From positions 124,001-188,000 of the forward strand of contig NZ_CP031393.1 in assembly GCF_017161265.1 (NCBI RefSeq): 64,000 nucleotides of DNA, written 5' to 3'. Below, piece after piece: positions 50,082 through 58,018 of this stretch. The stretch comes from Treponema medium (GTDB lineage: Bacteria > Spirochaetota > Spirochaetia > Treponematales > Treponemataceae). Within the stretch, counting starts at the first letter, position 1. Each line of letters opens with the position of its first letter. A program made the translations under genes and the position numbers. The notes under the pieces are model-generated. The model saw only the letters and a list, made by a program, of their open reading frames with translations. It searched no databases and was not told the origin of the DNA.

Positions 50082-50909
50082 ATGTGTAAAGAAACTACCC
50101 GTATTTATTTTGAAGATGATTACTGTGCGGTTGCGTATAAAGCAAGCGGTGAAAATTCTCAGACGTTTTTCGCGTCGCTTTTTCCGCATAAACCGTTTGT
50201 CGCTCCGGTGAACCGGCTTGATACTCCCGTATCGGGCATCGTGCTGCTGGCTTTTTCTGCACCGGTACAAACGCTGTTTTCCCGCGCTTTTGAAGCGGGC
50301 ACTGTGCAAAAAGAATATTGGGCAATATGCGAACGATCTACAGTACATTCCGCAGAAGCATCGGTACCGCAGCGGCTGGAGCATTGGCTCGGCTTCCATA
50401 CCAAAACACAAAAAGCCTTTATCGGTGCGGCTCCTATCGATATAACTCCTGCAAATACAGCGTCTACCGATATCACAAAACCTAAAAAGAATAAGAAGCC
50501 GGCGCTTAAAAAAGCCGTTTTATATTGGACTTTGTGCGGAAAAGGAGACCGGTACGACTTTATCCGTATCAGTCCGGAAACAGGGCGTACGCATCAGATT
50601 AGGGTACAGATGGCAGCCGCCGGACATCCCATCAAGGGAGACTTAAAATACGGAGCGCGGCGCAGTGAACCGAGCGGCGGCATACGGCTACATTCCTACA
50701 AGCTCTCGTTTATCCATCCGGTTACGCACCAAGACATTACCGTTGAAGCGCCGCCTATGCAGCCCGACACCCTCTGGAAAGCTTGTATGGAGGCATGCAC
50801 AAACAGCACAACGTTCACAAATAAAGGACAGCCGGAAGCAGGTGCGGACACAACTGCTCCAGCTGCATTACTTATAAACCATCAAATAGGTTCGGAGCGG
50901 CACCCGTGA
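50082..50909 (+). CDS. RluA-family pseudouridine synthase
   Basis: Converts uridine to pseudouridine in rRNA or tRNA. It has the catalytic block NRLDTPVSGIVLLA (Asp nucleophile; first residue Asn instead of the common His), KEYWAICER, RISPETGRTHQIRVQMAAAG and GDLKYGARR. No S4 domain is present. A Lys-rich insert (KPKKNKKPALKKA) and a long Thr/Ala-rich tail are extra. ATG 50082 was chosen because a promoter covers the earlier starts. The GTG of the methyltransferase gene overlaps the stop, coupling two RNA-modification genes. Confidence 0.9.
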   Translation: MCKETTRIYFEDDYCAVAYKASGENSQTFFASLFPHKPFVAPVNRLDTPVSGIVLLAFSAPVQTLFSRAFEAGTVQKEYWAICERSTVHSAEASVPQRLEHWLGFHTKTQKAFIGAAPIDITPANTASTDITKPKKNKKPALKKAVLYWTLCGKGDRYDFIRISPETGRTHQIRVQMAAAGHPIKGDLKYGARRSEPSGGIRLHSYKLSFIHPVTHQDITVEAPPMQPDTLWKACMEACTNSTTFTNKGQPEAGADTTAPAALLINHQIGSERHP

Positions 50910-51850
50910 AGCGGTCAAAGCAGATAAGCGGGGCAGCCGCGTTTGAAGCTTACTACAGCGCTCTTTTCGGCAACCGTTGGACGGCACTTCGGGAAGCGCT
51001 CCTCCAAGAGACGCAACCGGTGGCGTTTTCGATATGCGGCGGAAAGCCGTACTACCTAGACCAAGCGAGTATCTATGCGGCACAGGCGCTTCCGCCGATT
51101 GATGAGGGCAGCTATTTGGATATGTGCGCCGCTCCGGGCGGCAAAACGCTGGTACTCGCCTCCGGTATGGGACAGGAAGCGCATATACAGGCAAATGAAC
51201 TGTCGCGAGCACGCCGCGCACGGCTGCTAACCGTACTTAATGAACATCTGCCGCCGGACATAAATGCCCGCATCGAAGTTACCGGCTATGACGCCGCTAC
51301 CCTCCCCCGCTACCGGCAAGCGTATTACGACCGTATTTTGCTGGATGCACCTTGTTCTTCGGAGCGCCATGTGATTACCGATGCGAAGTACCTTGCCTGC
51401 TGGACACCTGCACGGATTAAAATGCTGGCACAGCGGCAGTGGGCGCTCCTTTCGGCAGCTTTTCTACTATTAAAACAGGGCGGCTTTTTAGTATACGCAA
51501 CCTGTGCGCTTGCCGATGCGGAAAACGACGGCGTCGTACAAAAACTGTTGAAAAAATACGGAACCGAAGCTGTCATTCATAGCGGTACCGCAGCAACAGA
51601 ATTTACCGCAGCGATGGAATTCGACACAACCAATACCGAAACAACTGACGGGAATGTCCCTGCGGTTCATAGCAATACGGCAGTAGTAGAATCGGGTGCG
51701 GTTAATACCAAAACAGCCGGCAAAAATAGTACACCGCTGATACTCGGCGAAAAAACGCTGTTCGGCTGCCGGTTTTTACCCGATACCTGCGGGGGAGCGG
51801 GTCCCTTGTATTTTTCGCTTATCGAAAAAGTGAACCACGAGAAGCTCTAA
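50906..51850 (+). CDS. RsmB/NOP-type RNA (cytosine-5) methyltransferase
   Basis: SAM-dependent m5C methyltransferase of the RsmB/RsmF/NSUN family, 314 residues. Motifs: [17 protein letters not shown] (SAM site), [13 protein letters not shown] (the proline-cysteine catalytic block) and YATCAL (second catalytic Cys). A low-complexity Thr/Ala-rich stretch (about 225-280) precedes the final strand. No N-terminal NusB-like domain is present. GTG 50906 overlaps the previous stop. The substrate is unknown. A CTAAAAAAC-type terminator overlaps the stop codon. Confidence 0.9.
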   Translation: MKRSKQISGAAAFEAYYSALFGNRWTALREALLQETQPVAFSICGGKPYYLDQASIYAAQALPPIDEGSYLDMCAAPGGKTLVLASGMGQEAHIQANELSRARRARLLTVLNEHLPPDINARIEVTGYDAATLPRYRQAYYDRILLDAPCSSERHVITDAKYLACWTPARIKMLAQRQWALLSAAFLLLKQGGFLVYATCALADAENDGVVQKLLKKYGTEAVIHSGTAATEFTAAMEFDTTNTETTDGNVPAVHSNTAVVESGAVNTKTAGKNSTPLILGEKTLFGCRFLPDTCGGAGPLYFSLIEKVNHEKL

Positions 51851-51877
51851 AAAACAGGAGTTTTTTAAGCTTCTCTC
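51841..51877 (+). terminator. Terminator at the methyltransferase stop
   Basis: GAGAAGCT with AGCTTCTC and AAAAAAC with GTTTTTT form one long stem over AGGA, starting in the last codons and ending 21 bp before the trmB ATG. Confidence 0.72.
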
Positions 51878-51897
51878 ACAGCAAAGAAGGAATAACC

Positions 51898-52671
51898 ATG
51901 ATAACAGAACAGATAGACCATAGTGAACAAACCGGCGCAACCGGTATGCAGCCGCAGGGACGCCCCATCAGAACCTTTGTGCTGCGAAAAGGCCGGATTA
52001 CCGAATCTCAAAAAAAGGCATATACCGAATATGCACCGCGCTGGTGCATCCCCTACGAACCGCGCCAACTTTCTTTTACAGAGCTATTTGCGAATGATCA
52101 TCCGGTTATCATTGAAATAGGCTTCGGCATGGGGGTCGCAACAGCTGAAATCGCAGCACAGCATCCCGAAATCAACTATATCGGGATTGAGGTTTTTCAA
52201 GCAGGGGTCGGAAAGCTGCTAAACGAAATTGAGCAGCGCGGTCTTAAAAATATCCGCATTATCGAACATGACGCCATCGAAGTATTGGAAAAGATGATCC
52301 CCGACGCCTCAATCGCAGGGTTCCATATCTTTTTTCCCGACCCGTGGCAAAAGAAAAAACACCATAAGCGGCGGCTGCTCCATCGCCCCAGAACCGACCT
52401 GCTGGCTCAAAAATTGCAAGGAAACGGCTACCTCTATATGGTAACCGATTGGTACGACTATGCGGAGGACGCCTTTGCCGAACTTTCTGCCACCGAAGGC
52501 CTTCGTTCAAAATACGAAGGCTTCGCCCCTCCGCAGTCATGGCGTCCAAAAACCAAATTTGAACAAAAAGGCCTCAATAAAGCGCACCCCATCACCGAAC
52601 TGATGTTTATCCGACCTGCACACGACAGGGCAGCCGCATCAGGCTCGTTTTTGACTATCCCCGCAGAATAA
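51898..52671 (+). CDS. trmB: tRNA (guanine-N7-)-methyltransferase
   Basis: TrmB makes m7G46 in tRNA with SAM. Motifs: [53 protein letters not shown] (catalytic Asp and basic RNA-binding run) and the C-terminal [24 protein letters not shown] precedes ATG 51898. The last roughly 15 residues ([13 protein letters not shown]) and the stop are encoded by the left arm of P copy 4, so the native C-terminus was replaced; the fold seems complete before that. Confidence 0.93.
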   Translation: MITEQIDHSEQTGATGMQPQGRPIRTFVLRKGRITESQKKAYTEYAPRWCIPYEPRQLSFTELFANDHPVIIEIGFGMGVATAEIAAQHPEINYIGIEVFQAGVGKLLNEIEQRGLKNIRIIEHDAIEVLEKMIPDASIAGFHIFFPDPWQKKKHHKRRLLHRPRTDLLAQKLQGNGYLYMVTDWYDYAEDAFAELSATEGLRSKYEGFAPPQSWRPKTKFEQKGLNKAHPITELMFIRPAHDRAAASGSFLTIPAE

Positions 52672-52770
52672 GTGAGGCTGTTCAACCAGAGTTGAACCTC
52701 TTCGCGGTTCAAATGGTCTCATAGCCTCACTTATTCTGCGATTCTTATCTAATCTACCTGATGCGTTTAC
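52630..52770 (-). repeat. Nested palindrome family P, copy 4 (overlaps trmB 3' end)
   Basis: Inner arms CGCAGAATAAGTGAGGCT (52662-52679) and perfect complement (52723-52740); outer CGCATCAGG and CCTGATGCG. The core is in reverse orientation (CAACCAGAGTTGAACC, then GGTTCAAATGGTCT). TAA in the left inner arm ends trmB. Confidence 0.88.
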
Positions 52771-52788
52771 CCGTCTGCTAGGAAAAGG

Positions 52789-52816
52789 TGCGAAATTTTA
52801 GGAAAAATTTCGCACA
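52789..52816 (+). terminator. GAAATTTT-family hairpin
   Basis: GTGCGAAATTTT and AAAATTTCGCAC pair over AGGA, followed by AAAAATATTTTTAAT. It can serve as the trmB terminator. Confidence 0.65.
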
Positions 52817-52850
52817 AAAATATTTTTAATGCAGTTGCCCTGTCGATACC

Positions 52851-52879
52851 TTGCATGTTCCAAGCGGACAAGGTATACT
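52851..52879 (+). promoter_or_regulatory. Promoter of the 52889 gene
   Basis: TTGCAT (52851-52856) and TATACT (52874-52879), 17-bp spacer, with the ATG nine bases after the -10 box. Confidence 0.7.
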
Positions 52880-52888
52880 CCGTTTTTG

Positions 52889-53236
52889 ATGGCATCTCCG
52901 ACAATTCGAAAACAAGTTACTATTCGTTTTCTGCATAGAACCGTACTCTTTCTCTTTACTGTTTTGATTGCCTTATTCGTTTTATTTGTTTTAGGAAATA
53001 TTCAAAACTTTTTGGATTCCAGTCAGACTATCATTCTGCAATTTCTTATCGCAGACGGCATTTTACTATTCTTAGTTGCCGTTTTTGCTTTATTGTTTGA
53101 AATCAACTACAGTATTTATTTACGGAAGCCCTACTACCTCGGCCGCTGCATTATCAGCGGTATCGCCTGCATATTCGGACTGGCAATTGCAATTGCAGCC
53201 TCCGCTATTCTCTTACTCTCTAACGGTCTTAATTAG
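52889..53236 (+). CDS. Small membrane protein, function unknown
   Basis: This 115-residue protein has three hydrophobic segments (VLFLFTVLIALFVLFVLG, IILQFLIADGILLFLVAVFA, IISGIACIFGLAIAIAASAI) and a basic N-terminus. Not recognised. ATG 52889 lies right behind a consensus promoter with a leader of about 3 nt and no SD; the longer frame from 52829 begins inside a repeat. The AroH-like gene starts 15 nt after its stop, so the two are likely cotranscribed. Confidence 0.65.
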   Translation: MASPTIRKQVTIRFLHRTVLFLFTVLIALFVLFVLGNIQNFLDSSQTIILQFLIADGILLFLVAVFALLFEINYSIYLRKPYYLGRCIISGIACIFGLAIAIAASAILLLSNGLN

Positions 53237-53251
53237 ACATAAGGACATACA

Positions 53252-53626
53252 ATGATTTTTTGGAAAAAACTGTACGCAGGAAGAGCAGCCGTATGCACTC
53301 AAAATACGCAGGAGCAGATCAAAACTGCTGTCGTTACCGCGTACACACGCTTTTTGGAAGTCAACAGATTGCGTGAAAAAGACATCATTTCTCTACAATT
53401 TTCGATTACATCCGATATAACGGCAGCAAATCCTGCAACTTTATTGCGCTCCGCCGGTTATGCTTCTGCGACTGTGCTTTTTTGCAGTGCGGAACCGAAT
53501 ATCGACGGCAGTCCTCATGGTATCATTCGTTTTCTCTTTTATTACTATGGGAAAAAGCAAGCCGTACCGATCTATTTGGGCGAAGCGGAAAAACTCCGAC
53601 CGGATCTGTTTAATCACACAGTTTAG
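53252..53626 (+). CDS. aroH: AroH-type chorismate mutase-like protein with altered N-terminal motif
   Basis: A 124-residue protein aligning by eye with monofunctional AroH chorismate mutases (chorismate to prephenate): NTQEQIKTAVVTAYTRFLEV, KDIISLQFSITSDITAANPA, then LFCSAEPNIDGS (Cys and Glu kept), IIRFLFYYYG (Arg kept), and IYLGEAEKLRPDL (Tyr and Arg kept). The usual RGIRGATTV start reads KLYAGRAAV, so the first active-site Arg appears lost or shifted by two positions. It may be catalytically weak or have another role. Confidence 0.65.
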   Translation: MIFWKKLYAGRAAVCTQNTQEQIKTAVVTAYTRFLEVNRLREKDIISLQFSITSDITAANPATLLRSAGYASATVLFCSAEPNIDGSPHGIIRFLFYYYGKKQAVPIYLGEAEKLRPDLFNHTV

Positions 53627-53633
53627 TGGATAT

Positions 53634-53667
53634 TTCTGAAAACTATAGTTTTTTAGGAGTTCCCTTT
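53634..53667 (+). terminator. CTAAAAACT-type hairpin before glgA
   Basis: TCTGAAAACTATAGTTTTTTAG is imperfectly symmetric and lies 8 bp past the AroH-like stop. It is a member of the A-run/T-run hairpin family. Confidence 0.5.
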
Positions 53668-53693
53668 ACTTTCTTTAAGGACATTCTAGTTTT

Positions 53694-55328
53694 ATGAGCA
53701 TCAAGGAAAATAATACATCGATATGGGTGGTAAGCCGTGAATATGCCGGTTTTGCAGAAGCCGGAGGCGTAAAAAACGTTGTAAAATCGTTAGCAGAAGC
53801 AGCTGCCGATTACGGTTTTGCGGTTACGGTATTTTTACCCCGTTATGGCAACAATAGCGAGATTCTGGATAACTGCATAGGAGAAGTGAACATCCGCGTC
53901 GGTGATATCCCACATTTGGTGAGATATTTTGAACTTTTCAGGAAAAACATCCGTTTCATCTTTATCGACTCCGGTATTTTCACGGAAAAAAAAGATATTT
54001 ATACCTACTGTGCCGAAGAACTCGATTATTTTCGGGAAAAGCTGCACCGGCCTGATCTTAAAAAAGGAGACGGTTACGTAGACAGCCACGAAATGAATGT
54101 ATTATTTCAAAAAGCAGTCTATTGTTACGGATTACGCACCCATACCGCTCCGCAGGTATTGCACTGCCATGATGCCCACACCGCTTTGCTGCCTGCGTTT
54201 ATCTCTGCCCGCTGTACGGGTAGACGCCTGTTTCGGCATACCAATATGCTTATCACCATTCATAATGCAGGGGACGGCTACCGTCAAACCTTTTATTCAT
54301 TCGAATATGCAGCACATTTAACCGATCTTCCCCACAGAGTATTGGAATACGGCAGAATCGATTATACCGTTGAACCGTTTCTTGTCGGTTCCGCCTTTGC
54401 CGATTTAACGACGGTGTCTCCGTGGTATGCAAAGCAGCTGATTTCACCGGAACATTCACCGTATTCTTATCTTTTTTCAAAAAACCTTGCCCAAAAGCAT
54501 ATTCACATTACCGGTATTACCAACGGAATCGATTTCGCGACATATAATCCTCTCGATATGGAATGCTCAGGACTCCCTTTTACGTTTGACATACAAAAAG
54601 AGCAGTTTGAAGGAAAATATGCATGCCGTTCATTTTTACTGGATAAATTGCAGACGCAGACCTTTACAGCGCCGCTGTATGATGGCATACAACAATACGG
54701 CAGCATGAGCACACAAGAACAGAACAGATCACTCTACCTCATGTACCACGGCCGATTGGTTCGGCAAAAAGGCGTCGATGTATTGCTCAAAGCAATTCCC
54801 CGCATACTGGAACACTCCCCCAACCTACGATTTATCGTGATGGGACAGGGAAACCCCGAGCTTGAAGCTGAAGCGATCGCCCTCGCCGCGATGCTGCCCG
54901 GGAAATTCGTCTATTGTAAGGGATATAACCGAAAGGCGGCTCGGCTCATCACCGCAGCAGCGGACTTTATCGTTTTACCGAGCTTATTTGAACCGTGTGG
55001 ATTGGAGGATCTTATCGCACAGGTCTACGGTACTATCCCGATTGCGAACGCACAAGGAGGCTTGCAAAAAATCATAAACGGAAAAACAGGCTTCTTATAT
55101 ATACTCCCTGTCGGCGAAGAACAAAACACCGACATACATATCAGCACATTGACGGAAGCCGTATTGAAACAAGCAGAATCTTTTTTTGCAACCGACAAAG
55201 CAAAGCTGACTGATATTTCGTATTTTAAAAATATTATTTTACAAGCATATACCGCGCTCCACACGGAATTTTCATGGAAGCATATTTTTGCCAAGCAGTA
55301 CCTAAAACTCTATTTTCCGCACGAATAA
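53694..55328 (+). CDS. glgA: Glycogen synthase
   Basis: GT5 glucosyltransferase adding ADP-glucose to glycogen (544 residues). N-terminal sugar-nucleotide block SREYAGFAEAGGVKNVVKSL, HCHDAHTALLPAF, ITIHNAGDGYRQTFYSF and the C-terminal LPSLFEPCGLEDLIAQVYGT with the retaining-enzyme glutamates. AAGGA precedes ATG 53694. It implies carbohydrate storage. No other glg genes are in the window. Confidence 0.93.
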   Translation: MSIKENNTSIWVVSREYAGFAEAGGVKNVVKSLAEAAADYGFAVTVFLPRYGNNSEILDNCIGEVNIRVGDIPHLVRYFELFRKNIRFIFIDSGIFTEKKDIYTYCAEELDYFREKLHRPDLKKGDGYVDSHEMNVLFQKAVYCYGLRTHTAPQVLHCHDAHTALLPAFISARCTGRRLFRHTNMLITIHNAGDGYRQTFYSFEYAAHLTDLPHRVLEYGRIDYTVEPFLVGSAFADLTTVSPWYAKQLISPEHSPYSYLFSKNLAQKHIHITGITNGIDFATYNPLDMECSGLPFTFDIQKEQFEGKYACRSFLLDKLQTQTFTAPLYDGIQQYGSMSTQEQNRSLYLMYHGRLVRQKGVDVLLKAIPRILEHSPNLRFIVMGQGNPELEAEAIALAAMLPGKFVYCKGYNRKAARLITAAADFIVLPSLFEPCGLEDLIAQVYGTIPIANAQGGLQKIINGKTGFLYILPVGEEQNTDIHISTLTEAVLKQAESFFATDKAKLTDISYFKNIILQAYTALHTEFSWKHIFAKQYLKLYFPHE

Positions 55329-55422
55329 TTTTTTTTCTTGTTATCCGTACAGATGTATATTGATTGAAAGTCTCTCATTTTATGCCGATATAAAAAGAGA
55401 GAAGCAATCAACAAGGGAAAAA

Positions 55423-55779
55423 ATGGACAGAAAGATTATTATCAATTTTTTGAACGAGCATTGGGATGACTTTATCGCTTTGTTATCCGGAGCAGCAGAT
55501 GCGGCAGCCGGTCGCACACTTATGGAGAAATTCCCCAATGACCTCTGCGAATTTGCGAATTTACTTTCAAAAATGATGACTGTGCAACAAAGGCAAGCAA
55601 TTGATAAACAAACAGGGCTTTTAGAAAAAGCACAGCAATTCCGGAAAAACGATTTTCTCAATGACGGAGAAGAACATGCTTCAATTATCGTTAAAAACGG
55701 TCTTTTTACGGTGCGGCCTCAACAATACAGTGAAGCATTAAATAGCTCCTTTAAAACACTTGTCGATTCGGTTCTCTAG
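55423..55779 (+). CDS. Hypothetical cytoplasmic protein
   Basis: Not recognised. From ATG 55423 (MDRKIIINFLNEHWDDFIAL) the protein has 118 residues, mostly helical: GRTLMEKFPNDLCEFANLLS, then KMMTVQQRQAIDKQTGLLEK and a polar C-terminus. AAGGGA lies upstream; the earlier in-frame start at 55360 lacks an SD. No membrane segment or signal. It follows glgA and precedes an E2-like gene in the same direction. Confidence 0.6.
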   Translation: MDRKIIINFLNEHWDDFIALLSGAADAAAGRTLMEKFPNDLCEFANLLSKMMTVQQRQAIDKQTGLLEKAQQFRKNDFLNDGEEHASIIVKNGLFTVRPQQYSEALNSSFKTLVDSVL

Positions 55780-55851
55780 CACAAAAGGGCAATTTATGAA
55801 TAATCAGATATTTCTAATAAGAAATAGAAAATCTAATGGGAAATAGGAAAT

Positions 55852-56781
55852 ATGGAAGACAAAAATAGTAAAGTGGAACTAAAAAAAACAACTATGGCCA
55901 TTCCAACCAAACGGCGGTTCGGCGATAGAAAAGAAGGAAGACGTATCCGTTCGATAGACCCTATGACGGTAGTGGCTCCCTTTATTATGCCATCAAGAAC
56001 AGGATCACAAAATTTATTCCAAGACAGCATCAATGTAGCGGCAATTGAGCATTTTGTACATAAAAAGAGAGCGGAAGGCCTCGCCGGTTTCGGCATCATG
56101 CATGTAGTAGTCGCAGCCTATGTGCGAACAATATCTCAGCGTCCGGGAATTAATCGGTTTTTAAGCGGATTACGGCTCTATGCCCGTCATAATATAGAAG
56201 TTGTTATGGCTATCAAGAAAGAAATGACACTGGAAGCCGAAGAGACAATGATGAAGTTTTTCTTTGACCGAAGCGCAACCGTTACCGATGTATATAATGA
56301 GATGACGCATAAAATAAATGAATATCGAAATAAGCATAAAGAAAAAGAGAGCGCATTTGATAAAGTTGCGCGGAAACTCGGATTTATGCCGAGTTTTCAA
56401 TTACGAGCTGCAATCGCGTTTCTGAACTGGCTCGACTTCCATAATTTATTACCCGAAAGACTAAGGCTACTTAGCCCTTTTCACTGTTCTATTGTTTTTT
56501 CTTCGATGGGATCATTAGGTATCCGTCCTATATTTCATCATTTATACAATTTCGGCAATGCCCCCGTATTTATCACTTTTAGTGCAATGCGAAGATCGCA
56601 AAAAATCGAACGGGACGGCTCAGTTACCAATATACGAAATCTCGACCTCACCGTTACGACTGATGAGCGCATCTGCGACGGATTTTACTATGCATCCGCT
56701 TTTCATGAATTGCATAAATATTTAGAGGATCCCGAATTGCTTGAGCAACCGCCCGAAAAGATTATCTATGACATCGATTGA
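55852..56781 (+). CDS. E2/CAT-like acyltransferase fold protein lacking the catalytic His
   Basis: A 309-residue protein resembling the catalytic domain of 2-oxo acid dehydrogenase E2/chloramphenicol acetyltransferase: GFGIMHVVVAAYVRTISQRP, CSIVFSSMGSLGIRPIFHHL and LDLTVTTDERICDGFYYASA. The last corresponds to the HRxxDG motif, but His is Glu (DERICDG), so acyl transfer is doubtful. No lipoyl or E3-binding domain. The stop lies in a segment (PEKIIYDID) duplicated at 57158 as PEKIIYDIE, flanking an inserted block. ATAGGA lies before ATG 55852. Confidence 0.7.
   Translation: MEDKNSKVELKKTTMAIPTKRRFGDRKEGRRIRSIDPMTVVAPFIMPSRTGSQNLFQDSINVAAIEHFVHKKRAEGLAGFGIMHVVVAAYVRTISQRPGINRFLSGLRLYARHNIEVVMAIKKEMTLEAEETMMKFFFDRSATVTDVYNEMTHKINEYRNKHKEKESAFDKVARKLGFMPSFQLRAAIAFLNWLDFHNLLPERLRLLSPFHCSIVFSSMGSLGIRPIFHHLYNFGNAPVFITFSAMRRSQKIERDGSVTNIRNLDLTVTTDERICDGFYYASAFHELHKYLEDPELLEQPPEKIIYDID
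56751..56781 (+). repeat. Direct repeat, left copy (E2-like gene 3' end)
   Basis: The last 31 bases of the gene recur at 57158-57188 with 27 matches, the first 21 identical (including CGAAAAGATTATCTATGA). Both encode PEKIIYDI-acidic-stop. The 376 bp between the copies consist of repeat elements. Confidence 0.85.
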
Positions 56782-56785
56782 TAGG

Positions 56786-56905
56786 TTTATTCGTGCGGAG
56801 GGTTTAATACCCCGACGCTTGCGTCGTAACAAAGAGTATTAAAGCCGACTGCAACCACCTTATGAGAACAACATACCCCGACGCTTGCGTCGGGGTTGTT
56901 GATTG
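56786..56905 (+). repeat. Dispersed repeat family C, copy 2
   Basis: Nearly identical to 9873-9986 over more than 100 bp (shared GTGCGGAGGGTTTAATACCC and GCCGACTGCAACCACCTTAT). It ends in an ACCCCGACGC/GCGTCGGGGT hairpin and lies 5 bp after the E2-like stop. Confidence 0.85.
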
Positions 56906-56936
56906 TTCCAAAATATCCACTCTAACTTATATAGAG

Positions 56937-56968
56937 CAACCGCAATAGAAATATTTTAAGCGGTTGCT
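56937..56968 (+). repeat. GCAACCGC/GCGGTTGC hairpin
   Basis: GCAACCGC and GCGGTTGC enclose an AAATATTT core. The same unit is at 45504-45536. Confidence 0.6.
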
Positions 56969-56975
56969 TTTCTTT

Positions 56976-57013
56976 TGCGCTAAATTTTGAACAAAAATTT
57001 AGCGCATTTTTTT
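56976..57013 (+). terminator. TAAATTTT-type hairpin with T-run
   Basis: TGCGCTAAATTTT and AAAATTTAGCGCA pair, followed by seven T, forming a plausible intrinsic terminator for the E2-like gene. Confidence 0.7.
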
Positions 57014-57020
57014 CAAGATA

Positions 57021-57162
57021 CGGGCAAGCGAATCAGACAAGTAAATACAAATCGCAGAATAAATAGGCTGTGAGACCATTTGAGGCGCACAGCGGCGAAA
57101 TTCTGGTCGGACAGCCTATTTATTCTGCGGGAAGATTCAAAAACATCTGATACGCTTGCCCG
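57021..57162 (+). repeat. Nested palindrome family P, copy 5
   Basis: Outer arms CGGGCAAGCGAATCAGA (57021-57037) and TCTGATACGCTTGCCCG (57146-57162) pair at 16 of 17; inner arms CGCAGAATAAATAGGCTG (57053-57070) and perfect complement (57112-57129); core GACCATTTGAGGCGC, AGCGGCGAAATTCTGGT. The right outer arm runs into the duplicated gene end at 57158. Confidence 0.9.
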
Positions 57163-57188
57163 AAAAGATTATCTATGATATAGAGTAA
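57158..57188 (+). repeat. Direct repeat, right copy (displaced gene end)
   Basis: Partner of 56751-56781; reads PEKIIYDIE-stop and is probably the original 3' end of the E2-like gene. Confidence 0.82.
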
Positions 57189-57242
57189 CAAGCTCACCCA
57201 TTCTGCATATCAAGCATAAAGCTGCAAACTGCAAACAGGTAC

Positions 57243-57271
57243 TTGACACATATCGGAAAATCGGATATAAA
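57243..57271 (+). promoter_or_regulatory. Promoter of tRNA-Phe
   Basis: TTGACA (57243-57248) and TATAAA (57266-57271), 17-bp spacer, 15 bp before the tRNA. Confidence 0.75.
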
Positions 57272-57286
57272 TTGTTCATTATTTTT

Positions 57287-57359
57287 GCCGTTGTAGCTCA
57301 GTCGGTAGAGCAAAGGACTGAAAATCCTTGTGTCGACAGTTCGATTCTGTCCGACGGCA
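57287..57359 (+). tRNA. tRNA-Phe (GAA)
   Basis: Cloverleaf of 73 nt: acceptor GCCGTTG with CGACGGC (one G-U pair), D arm GTAGCTCAGTCGGTAGAGC, anticodon stem AAGGA/TCCTT around CTGAAAA (anticodon GAA) and T arm ACAGTTCGATTCTGT. CCA is not encoded. Confidence 0.95.
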
Positions 57360-57650
57360 TTATTTCATCTTTTTACTGTTTTTAACTTTCTTCAACATCT
57401 TCATTATCAATTATTATATATTTTATAGCTGCTTTTACTGTTGATTTTGTATTATATTCTTCAATATAAATGATACATAAATGATACGATATAAATAATA
57501 CGGATGCCTCACTGTTCTACTTTTTAATATTCCGAAGGATGCGAAGCAAATCTAATCAAGTCTTTAGAATTGAGTATTATGAAAAAAAAGAAATGAAAAT
57601 CGGCGAACCTCAGCTGGCGTATTCGCCTGTATTTATTTTGAAATAAAAAA
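57360..57650 (-). other. Spacer between tRNA-Phe and tRNA-Tyr
   Basis: AT-rich, no gene seen. On the minus strand GGCGAA and TTCGCC (57606-57628) form a hairpin followed by GATTTTC, a likely terminator for the Thr-Tyr tRNA transcript. Confidence 0.6.
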
Positions 57651-57732
57651 TGGGGAGACAAGGATTCGAACCTTGGAAGGCGGAGCCAACAGATTTACAG
57701 TCTGCCCCCTTTGACCGCTCGGGAATCTCCCC
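57651..57732 (-). tRNA. tRNA-Tyr (GTA)
   Basis: Class II tRNA of 82 nt with a long variable arm: acceptor GGGGAGA with TCTCCCC, anticodon loop CTGTAAA (anticodon GTA) and T arm with GGTTCGAATCC. It is cotranscribed with tRNA-Thr 9 nt upstream. Confidence 0.94.
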
Positions 57733-57741
57733 ATATCGATG

Positions 57742-57815
57742 AGCCAACTTAGGGATTCGAACCCTAGACCCCGAGATTACAAATCACGTGCTCTGGCCAG
57801 CTGAGCTAAGTTGGC
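57742..57815 (-). tRNA. tRNA-Thr (TGT)
   Basis: Acceptor GCCAACT with AGTTGGC, D arm TAGCTCAGCTGGCCAGAGC, anticodon loop TTTGTAA (anticodon TGT) and T arm TAGGGTTCGAATCCCTA. The anticodon stem CGTGA/TCTCG contains one U-U mismatch. A degraded relative lies at 47139-47211. Confidence 0.92.
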
Positions 57816-57830
57816 ATAAATATGAGATGT

Positions 57831-57859
57831 ATCATATCGGTTTCTTTATCATCTGTCAA
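57831..57859 (-). promoter_or_regulatory. Promoter of tRNA-Thr/tRNA-Tyr
   Basis: On the minus strand TTGACA (57854-57859) and TATGAT (57831-57836), 17-bp spacer, 15 bp before tRNA-Thr. Confidence 0.78.
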
Positions 57860-57870
57860 GTGTAAAACAC

Positions 57871-57900
57871 GTCTAAAAACTTCAGTTTTTTAAAGATTTT
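57871..57900 (-). repeat. CTAAAAACTTCAGTTTTTTA hairpin
   Basis: TCTAAAAACTTCAGTTTTTT, a member of the A-run/T-run hairpin family, between the tRNA promoter and the aspA terminator. Confidence 0.55.
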
Positions 57901-57929
57901 CTGTATATTTACACGAACAAAACAAAAAG

Positions 57930-57982
57930 AGCGTGGAAATGCCGCAAAAGTTGCTTACTTTTCCGCCATTTTCACGCTCCAA
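57930..57982 (-). terminator. Terminator of aspA
   Basis: GAGCGTGGAAATG with CATTTTCACGCTC and CGCAAAAG with CTTTTCCG form a long imperfect stem about 40 bp past the aspA stop on the minus strand; the far side is AT-rich. Confidence 0.65.
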
Positions 57983-58018
57983 CCACAATTAACTTGAGGA
58001 TAATCCTCTTTACGCCCC

